NCBI RefSeq assembly: GCF_014773385.1
Contig: NZ_JACXAI010000006.1
Location: forward strand, 156,557 to 220,556
Direction: 5' to 3'
Source: Metabacillus arenae
GTDB taxonomy: Bacteria; Bacillota; Bacilli; Bacillales; Bacillaceae
DNA length: 64,000 nt
The notes beneath the pieces are model-generated. The model did not search any database, was not told where the DNA came from, and was given only the letters and a program-made list of their open reading frames with translations. The position numbers were made by a program, and so were the translations under genes. Positions 58,408 through 64,000 of the stretch are shown here, in pieces; within the stretch, counting starts at the first letter, position 1, and each line of letters starts with the position of its first letter.

Positions 58408-60525
58408 ATGGGACAAGATAAACAGATCTTTACCGTAGATTGGGCCGGCAGACAGCTCACTGTGGAAATAGGTCAATTAGCAAAGCAAGCAAACGGGGCA
58501 GTCCTTGTTCGCTATGGTGATACAGTCGTATTAAGTACTGCAACAGCATCAAAAGAACCGAAACCATTAGATTTTTTCCCGTTAACCGTAAACTATGAAG
58601 AACGATTATACGCAGTCGGGAAAATTCCTGGAGGATTTATTAAAAGAGAGGGGAGGCCAAGCGAAAAAGCGATTCTCGCCAGCCGTTTAATCGACAGACC
58701 AATCCGTCCTTTATTTGCGGATGGCTTCCGTAACGAAGTACAAGTTATCAGTATCGTGATGAGTGTTGATCAGAACTGTTCTTCTGAAATGGCAGCTATG
58801 TTTGGGTCTTCGCTTGCATTATGTGTTTCCGATATCCCATTTGACGGACCTATTGCAGGTGTGATTGTCGGACGGGTAAATGACGAATTTGTCATTAACC
58901 CTACATTAGAGCAATTAGAAAAAAGTGATATCCATTTAACAGTTGCCGGAACAAAAGATGCAATTAACATGGTAGAAGCAAGGGCAGATGAAGTACCAGA
59001 AGAAACAATGTTAGAAGCGATCATGTTTGGACACCAAGAAATTAAGAGACTAATCTCATTCCAAGAAGAAATAGCAGCCAAGGTTGGAAAAGATAAAATG
59101 GAGATCCAGCTTTATGAATTAAATGCAGATATTGAACAAGAGATCAGAAAATCTGCTGAGAAAGATTTACTTTCTGCTATTCAGGTCCAAGAAAAGCATG
59201 CACGAGAAGCTGCAATTGAAGAGGTAAAAGCTAAAGTCATTTCAGGCTATGAAGAGAAAGAAGCTGATGAAGATGAATTAAAGCAAGTTAAACAGATTCT
59301 TTCTAAGCTTGTAAAAGAAGAAGTTCGCCGATTAATAACAGAAGAAAAAGTAAGACCTGATGGCCGTAAAATTGATGAGATTCGTCCCCTTTCTTCTGAG
59401 ACAGGGTTATTACCTAGAACACATGGATCAGGATTGTTTACAAGGGGCCAAACCCAAGCATTAAGTATTTGTACTTTAGGGGCCCTAGGAGATGTACAAA
59501 TCCTTGACGGTCTGGGAATTGAAGAATCAAAACGGTTTATGCATCATTACAATTTCCCGCAATTCAGCGTGGGTGAAACGGGACCAATGAGGGGACCTGG
59601 AAGACGTGAAATCGGTCACGGAGCTTTAGGGGAGAGGGCATTAGAACCAATCATTCCATCAGAAAAAGATTTTCCATACACAGTCCGTCTAGTATCAGAA
59701 GTGCTTGAATCTAATGGTTCAACCTCTCAAGCAAGTATTTGTGCAAGCACATTAGCTATGATGGATGCTGGTGTACCAATCAAAGCACCAGTTGCTGGAA
59801 TTGCGATGGGATTGGTAAAGGCGGGAGAACATTACTCTGTCCTTACAGATATCCAAGGAATGGAAGATCATCTTGGAGATATGGACTTTAAAGTAGCAGG
59901 AACAGCAAATGGTGTAACAGCACTGCAAATGGATATTAAAATAGAGGGGTTATCGAGGGAAATATTAGAGGAAGCACTTCAGCAGGCAAAGAAAGGCCGT
60001 ATTGAAATCTTAAATCACATGCTTTCTACAATCGCTAAACCTAAAAAAGAGCTATCCCCATTTGCTCCAAAAATAGTAACAATGACCATCAACCCTGATA
60101 AAATCAGAGATGTAATTGGACCAAGTGGAAAACAAATCAATAAAATCATAGAAGAAACTGGCGTTAAAATTGATATCGAGCAAGATGGTACGGTTTTCAT
60201 TTCTTCTACTAACGAGGAAATGAACCAAAAAGCGAAAAAGATTATTGAAGATCTAGTCCGGGAAGTAGAAGCGGGGCAAATGTATTTAGGAAAAGTAAAA
60301 CGAATTGAAAAATTTGGTGCATTTGTTGAACTATTTAGCGGTAAAGATGGACTGGTTCATATTTCTGAGTTAGCAGAGGAACGGGTAGGTAAAGTAGAAG
60401 ACGTTGTCTCAATAGGTGATGAAATACTTGTAAAAGTCACTGAAATTGATAAGCAGGGTCGTGTCAACTTGTCCCGAAAAGCTGTTCTTCGTGAGCAAAA
60501 GCAGAAGGAAGAACAAAATTCTTAG
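58408..60525 (+). CDS. pnp: Polyribonucleotide nucleotidyltransferase (PNPase)
   Basis: PNPase degrades RNA 3' to 5' with phosphate and is part of the Bacillus RNA decay machinery. The 705-residue protein has two RNase PH domains (first with [35 protein letters not shown], second with [28 protein letters not shown] and the acidic active-site region [18 protein letters not shown]), a helical linker, KH (about 553-615, [15 protein letters not shown]) and S1 (about 622-690). GAGAGGAG precedes the ATG. No strong terminator was seen after it. Confidence 0.98.
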   Translation: MGQDKQIFTVDWAGRQLTVEIGQLAKQANGAVLVRYGDTVVLSTATASKEPKPLDFFPLTVNYEERLYAVGKIPGGFIKREGRPSEKAILASRLIDRPIRPLFADGFRNEVQVISIVMSVDQNCSSEMAAMFGSSLALCVSDIPFDGPIAGVIVGRVNDEFVINPTLEQLEKSDIHLTVAGTKDAINMVEARADEVPEETMLEAIMFGHQEIKRLISFQEEIAAKVGKDKMEIQLYELNADIEQEIRKSAEKDLLSAIQVQEKHAREAAIEEVKAKVISGYEEKEADEDELKQVKQILSKLVKEEVRRLITEEKVRPDGRKIDEIRPLSSETGLLPRTHGSGLFTRGQTQALSICTLGALGDVQILDGLGIEESKRFMHHYNFPQFSVGETGPMRGPGRREIGHGALGERALEPIIPSEKDFPYTVRLVSEVLESNGSTSQASICASTLAMMDAGVPIKAPVAGIAMGLVKAGEHYSVLTDIQGMEDHLGDMDFKVAGTANGVTALQMDIKIEGLSREILEEALQQAKKGRIEILNHMLSTIAKPKKELSPFAPKIVTMTINPDKIRDVIGPSGKQINKIIEETGVKIDIEQDGTVFISSTNEEMNQKAKKIIEDLVREVEAGQMYLGKVKRIEKFGAFVELFSGKDGLVHISELAEERVGKVEDVVSIGDEILVKVTEIDKQGRVNLSRKAVLREQKQKEEQNS

Positions 60526-60696
60526 GTGGTAAGAGTGGAGAATGCAGCCAGGTTATCTTAAACCGGGCTTCTTTCTGTTTTTTCGTAAAAAAAGCTTAAA
60601 TTGGCGAAGGATTAATTTTAAGTGGTTTTACAGTTTTTCCTTAAGAACTAATCCGATTTTGAAGAAGTTACAATACCACTTCTCCCAAAAACGCCA

Positions 60697-60950
60697 AGAG
60701 CCCCTTTCCTGGAAGCTCGCTCTAGACTGAGACAAGCGCTTCCACTTTTCCTTGTTATCCAGCGCTGGCGGACAGGACGTCCTAGTGCCAGCAGGCATAA
60801 GGCCGAGACGTCTTTGCCGGCCAGGCGCCATATCACCCCTTAGGTCATAAGCAATTCGTCCGAGAAGGTTAAGGTACAACCTTCCAGCAGGCCCGCCGAA
60901 TCATTGTCGCCGAAGGACTAGTGCCCCTGAGCTTTTCGTTGTCAATTCAG
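60697..60950 (+). repeat. Dispersed intergenic element, long compound copy
   Basis: It joins AGAGCCCCTTTCCTGGAAGCTCGCTCTAG, ACAAGCGCTTCCACTTTTCCTTGTTATCCAGCGCTGGCGG and ATTGTCGCCGAAGGACTAGTGCCCCTGAGCTTTTCGTTG. The central part (60780-60900) is noticeably richer in G+C than its surroundings. Short frames through it are not accepted as genes. It is the largest copy in the window. Confidence 0.65.
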
Positions 60951-60975
60951 AAAGAGTTTAAGTCAATTAAAGTAA

Positions 60976-61065
60976 AGGGTTGTTGTTGTCTAGCTTCGAA
61001 TGCTGGCACGCCTGAGTTCAAAAGCCAATCCTCTCAAAAAGGCAAAGACAGTCTTTCGTAAGATC
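60976..61065 (+). repeat. Dispersed intergenic element, truncated second copy
   Basis: TTGTTGTCTAGCTTCGAATGCTGGCACGCCTGAG and AAAGACAGTCTTTCGTAAGATCTG fit the 5' half of the same family. No 3' half follows; the ylxY start region begins instead. Confidence 0.5.
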
Positions 61066-61147
61066 TGAAACTCTTTAAGTAAACGATTTAATAAAGTTCT
61101 ACCTTGTCCCCTTTTGACATATTTTTTAATAAAAGGGGGAAGTATAG

Positions 61148-62128
61148 ATGCGAAGGTTTTGGATACAAACGTTGGGATTTCTTGTTATTTTAACCATAAG
61201 CATAGGTTCTATTAAAAATCCATATACCCACGGTTATATAGAAGACCTAAAAGGGACAACGATGGCGGTAGCTAATATGGAAACAGATTTATATAGTGAG
61301 ATTTCTGAAAAAGCGAAGTCATATGAGGTTCCAGCACAAGATGCGCAAATACATAGAGTGTGGAAAGCGATACCAGGATATAATGGTTTGACTGTTGATA
61401 TAGGCGCCTCCTATAAAAAAATGAAGAATAAAAAGAAGTTTGAAGAGGATTTATTAGTTTATAAACAAGTGCCGCCTAAAATTCATTTATCAGATCTGCC
61501 CCCGCAGCCAATTTATCGCGGACATGAAGACAAACCCATGGTTTCTTTTTTAATAAATGTTGCATGGGGAAATGAGTATTTGCCGGATATGCTGGACGTT
61601 TTAAACAAGCATCATGTTAAGGCAACATTTTTTTTAGAGGGAAGATGGGTTAAGGAAAATCCAGATATGGCACGTATGATTCATGACGCGGGACATTTAA
61701 TCGGGAATCATTCTTATTCTCATCCTGATATGAGCAAATTGACAAGAGAGCAGATTATTAAACAATTGAAGAATACAAATGAGATAATTAAGGCAACCAC
61801 TGGTGTCGATGTGAATTGGTTTGCACCTCCAAGCGGCAGCTTTCGCCAAGAAGTAGTAGACATCGCTGATGATATGGGGATGAAAACGCTGCTGTGGAGT
61901 GTGGATACTGTGGATTGGAAGAAACCACAGCCGAGCGTACTTGTAGACAGGGTGATGAAAAAAGTCCACAATGGAGGAATGATTCTTATGCATCCAACCG
62001 CTCCAACTGCAAGCAGTTTGGAAACTCTTATCATTGCCATTAAAGAAAAAGGATATTCATTAGGATCTGTCTCCTCATTATTAGATGAAGAGAGAATCTC
62101 AGGCTCGAATAATACTGAAAAGCATTAA
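61148..62128 (+). CDS. ylxY: Polysaccharide deacetylase-like protein YlxY, active site altered
   Basis: YlxY is a NodB-fold protein of sporulating Bacillus; its role is not well known. The 326-residue protein has an N-terminal signal or anchor (RRFWIQTLGFLVILTISIG, 2-20), so the rest lies outside the membrane. The NodB domain spans about 130-310. The metal-binding HSYSHPD (motif 2) is present, but motif 1, normally TFDDG, reads LINVAWG, so the catalytic Asp and the metal-binding Asp are missing. It may be an inactive or changed enzyme; the same alteration occurs in the B. subtilis protein as I recall. AAAGGGGGAAG precedes the ATG. Confidence 0.88.
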   Translation: MRRFWIQTLGFLVILTISIGSIKNPYTHGYIEDLKGTTMAVANMETDLYSEISEKAKSYEVPAQDAQIHRVWKAIPGYNGLTVDIGASYKKMKNKKKFEEDLLVYKQVPPKIHLSDLPPQPIYRGHEDKPMVSFLINVAWGNEYLPDMLDVLNKHHVKATFFLEGRWVKENPDMARMIHDAGHLIGNHSYSHPDMSKLTREQIIKQLKNTNEIIKATTGVDVNWFAPPSGSFRQEVVDIADDMGMKTLLWSVDTVDWKKPQPSVLVDRVMKKVHNGGMILMHPTAPTASSLETLIIAIKEKGYSLGSVSSLLDEERISGSNNTEKH

Positions 62129-62161
62129 TTTTGTGCAAAGTGAAGATTAGGAGGAACTTCA

Positions 62162-63403
62162 TTGATCAAAAAGTATACTTGTCAAAACGGAGTAAGAATA
62201 ATACTTGAAAATATACCAACTGTAAGATCTGTTGCAATTGGTGTTTGGATTGGCACCGGTTCAAGAAACGAGGACCCTTCTAATAATGGTATTTCACATT
62301 TTCTCGAGCATATGTTTTTTAAAGGAACTAAGGCACGAACAGCACGAGAAATTGCTGAATCATTTGATAGCATTGGAGGACAAGTAAACGCTTTTACTTC
62401 CAAGGAATATACTTGCTATTATGCAAAAGTGCTTGATGAACATGCATCATTTGCATTGGAAGTCCTGTCAGATATGTTTTTTCACTCAACATTTGACGAA
62501 GAAGAATTAAAGAAAGAGAAAAATGTAGTGTACGAAGAAATTAAAATGTATGAAGATACACCAGATGATATCGTCCATGATATTTTAAGTAAAGCCACCT
62601 ATGGGAACCATTCATTGGGATATCCTATTCTTGGTACAGAAGAAACTTTGGCAACATTTAACGGAGATTCGTTAAGAGACTACATGGATCAAGCCTACAC
62701 ACCAGATAATGTAGTGATTTCGGTAGCAGGGAATGTTTCAGAAGGATTTATTGCAGAAGTTGAAAAGTATTTTGGCAGCTATGAAACTTCTCATAAAAAA
62801 CTTGAATTTGTGAAGCCTGAATTTCAGGATAATAAGCTATCTCGAAAGAAGGATACAGAGCAAGCCCATCTTTGTATCGGCTACAATGGGTTAGAAGTTG
62901 GCCATGATGATGTGTATAATCTGATAGTTTTAAACAATGTTTTGGGCGGAAGCATGAGCAGCAGACTTTTTCAAGATGTCCGGGAACAAAAAGGATTAGC
63001 TTATTCGGTATTTTCTTATCATTCATCCTATCTTGATAATGGGATGCTAACCATATACGGCGGAACTGGCAGTAATCAGCTTGACGATCTGTTTGAAACG
63101 ATCCAATTAACTCTTTCAAAACTCAAAGGTGATGGAATTACCCAAAAGGAGCTGGCCAACAGCAAGGAGCAAATGAAAGGAAACTTAATGCTTAGCTTAG
63201 AGAGCACAAACAGTCGTATGAGCAGAAACGGGAAAAATGAGTTATTACTTAAACGTCATCGTACTTTAGATGAGATTATTGATAAAATCAATCAAGTCAC
63301 AGACCTCAAAGTCAATGAGTTAGCAAATGAATTGTTTAATGATCGTTATTCTGTTGCTTTAATTAGTCCAGACGGAAATATGCCAACTTCATTGAAATCT
63401 TGA
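62162..63403 (+). CDS. mlpA: M16-family zinc peptidase MlpA (YmxG)
   Basis: This 413-residue protein is an M16 (pitrilysin/MPP-like) peptidase. Zinc motif HFLEH (46-50) and a downstream Glu in EEIKMYEDTPDD (about 126) are present, along with the C-terminal half typical of M16B (NVLGGSMSSRLFQDVREQKGLAYSVFSYHSSY). The start is TTG, after TAGGAGGAAC. It lies between ylxY and ymxH as in B. subtilis, where it affects sporulation and secreted protease expression. Confidence 0.94.
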   Translation: MIKKYTCQNGVRIILENIPTVRSVAIGVWIGTGSRNEDPSNNGISHFLEHMFFKGTKARTAREIAESFDSIGGQVNAFTSKEYTCYYAKVLDEHASFALEVLSDMFFHSTFDEEELKKEKNVVYEEIKMYEDTPDDIVHDILSKATYGNHSLGYPILGTEETLATFNGDSLRDYMDQAYTPDNVVISVAGNVSEGFIAEVEKYFGSYETSHKKLEFVKPEFQDNKLSRKKDTEQAHLCIGYNGLEVGHDDVYNLIVLNNVLGGSMSSRLFQDVREQKGLAYSVFSYHSSYLDNGMLTIYGGTGSNQLDDLFETIQLTLSKLKGDGITQKELANSKEQMKGNLMLSLESTNSRMSRNGKNELLLKRHRTLDEIIDKINQVTDLKVNELANELFNDRYSVALISPDGNMPTSLKS

Positions 63404-63520
63404 AGATGCTGTAACAAAATGCATATTGAAGTCTTAATCATAAAATAACGAACTCGTGGTTGAAATCACTTTTGCTTTGCCTTGAGCAAAAACGAAATGA
63501 GCCCTTTTCATACAATTTTT

Positions 63521-63553
63521 ATGCCTGTATCATATGATGCAGGCATTTTTTTT
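63521..63553 (+). terminator. Intrinsic terminator of mlpA
   Basis: ATGCCTG (63521-63527) pairs with CAGGCAT (63540-63546) with a further ATCAT/ATGAT inside, followed by eight T. Confidence 0.88.
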
Positions 63554-63594
63554 AGTTGCTTCAGATATATATGAGTACAAAGGGTGGTGATCAT

Positions 63595-63867
63595 TTGAGA
63601 TTAAGCGAGTTAAGTGGAAAGGAAATTGTAGATGTAAAGAGAGCTGAACGTTTAGGAGTTCTCGGACAAACAGATTTGGAAATTAATGAGGAAACTGGCC
63701 AAATTACCGCACTCATTATTCCCTCACTGAAATGGTTTGGTTTTAAGAAACAAGGTTCAGAGGTAAGAGTCCCCTGGCAGCACATTCGAAAAATAGGAAC
63801 AGATATGATGATTTTAGATATTCCGGATGATCAAATAAATAAATTAGAAAACTCGGAGGACGCTTGA
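63595..63867 (+). CDS. ymxH: PRC-barrel protein of the YlmC/YmxH family
   Basis: A 90-residue PRC-barrel protein; the family is widespread in spore-formers and its role is not firmly known. I chose TTG 63595 (LRLSELSGKEIVDVKRAERLGVLGQTDLEINEETGQI) because the family starts with RLSELSGKE and GGGTGGTGAT is just upstream; the frame is open 39 bases further. GSEVRVPWQHIRKIGTDMMILDI follows. Its stop codon lies inside the 5' arm of its terminator. Confidence 0.9.
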   Translation: MRLSELSGKEIVDVKRAERLGVLGQTDLEINEETGQITALIIPSLKWFGFKKQGSEVRVPWQHIRKIGTDMMILDIPDDQINKLENSEDA

Positions 63868-63890
63868 TACTTTCTATCAAGCGTTTTTTC
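63861..63890 (+). terminator. Intrinsic terminator of ymxH
   Basis: CGCTTGATA (63861-63869) pairs with TATCAAGCG (63875-63883), followed by TTTTTT. After it, 63891-64000 shows no gene. Confidence 0.88.
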
Positions 63891-64000
63891 TTTATAAATT
63901 CTGGATCACTAGTGTTGCATAAATATTGTTTAAATTTTCAGATTTATCATTTTCTAGATTGAGAGCCAAAAAAGTAAATACCCAACAAAAGGTGGCTCCA

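Noticed and set aside
60542..60730. A 62-codon open frame after pnp and two overlapping minus-strand frames (60628-60879)
   Set aside because: They lie in the compound repeat at 60697-60950 and have no ribosome-binding site or recognisable protein features.

Overview
The window is 64 kb of AT-rich, low-GC Gram-positive DNA with almost every gene on the + strand. Gene content and order match the chromosome arm of Bacillus subtilis that runs from fakA (yloV) to ymxH. Proteins are close relatives of the B. subtilis ones, several with the same or nearly the same length (SMC 1186, ACP 77, RNase III 249, PolC 1438). I infer a member of the family Bacillaceae; species and genus cannot be fixed from the sequence alone. 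Start codons, overlaps, Shine-Dalgarno sites and intrinsic terminators are all of the usual Bacillus kind.

Layout. 1-4830: end of fakA (fatty acid kinase), serine dehydratase sdaAB-sdaAA, helicase recG. 4836-8698: the lipid operon fapR-plsX-fabD-fabG-acpP with a clear FapR operator. 9083-22331: RNA processing, chromosome and secretion genes (rnc, smc, ftsY, ylxM, ffh), then rpsP-khpA-ylqD-rimM-trmD-rplS, a type I signal peptidase and rbgA. 22597-34554: rnhB, sucCD, dprA, topA, trmFO, xerC (codV), hslV-hslU (clpQ-clpY), codY. 35001-35461: the scar of a lost flagellar operon. 35621-49698: rpsB, tsf, pyrH, frr, uppS, cdsA, dxr, rseP (rasP), proS, polC. 50372-58224: rimP, nusA, rnpM (ylxR), ylxQ, infB, ylxP, rbfA, truB, ribF (ribC), rpsO. 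58408-64000: pnp, ylxY, mlpA, ymxH.

The genes serve the core of the cell: membrane lipid synthesis and its control, isoprenoid carrier and phospholipid precursor synthesis, ribosome assembly and translation, SRP-dependent secretion, chromosome segregation and replication, RNA decay, and global nutrient control by CodY.

The main surprise is between codY and rpsB. In B. subtilis this interval holds the ~27-kb, ~30-gene fla/che operon, from flgB to swrB (ylxL). Here about 45 codons of flgB are followed, out of frame, by the C-terminal part of a SwrB-like gene, and nothing else. The whole flagellar and chemotaxis operon, sigD included, seems to have gone in one deletion. The FlhB-like and hook-length-like genes ylqG/ylqH that follow rnhB in B. 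subtilis are also absent.

The second layer of interest is in the gaps between genes, which hold at least four families of short dispersed repeats: (i) a ~215-bp structured element in two copies in opposite orientation (8772-8988 and 17717-17930) whose differences tend to keep helices paired; (ii) a ~60-bp hairpin with a conserved CCTC-rich tail, in six copies between 29 and 51 kb; (iii) palindromes bounded by GGCTGACTC/GAGTCAGCC, in three copies; (iv) degenerate ~100-130-bp elements beginning near TAGCTCCAGCGCCTAG and ending near GCTTTTCGTT, in at least seven places. No transposase, prophage, CRISPR array, rRNA or tRNA gene was seen.
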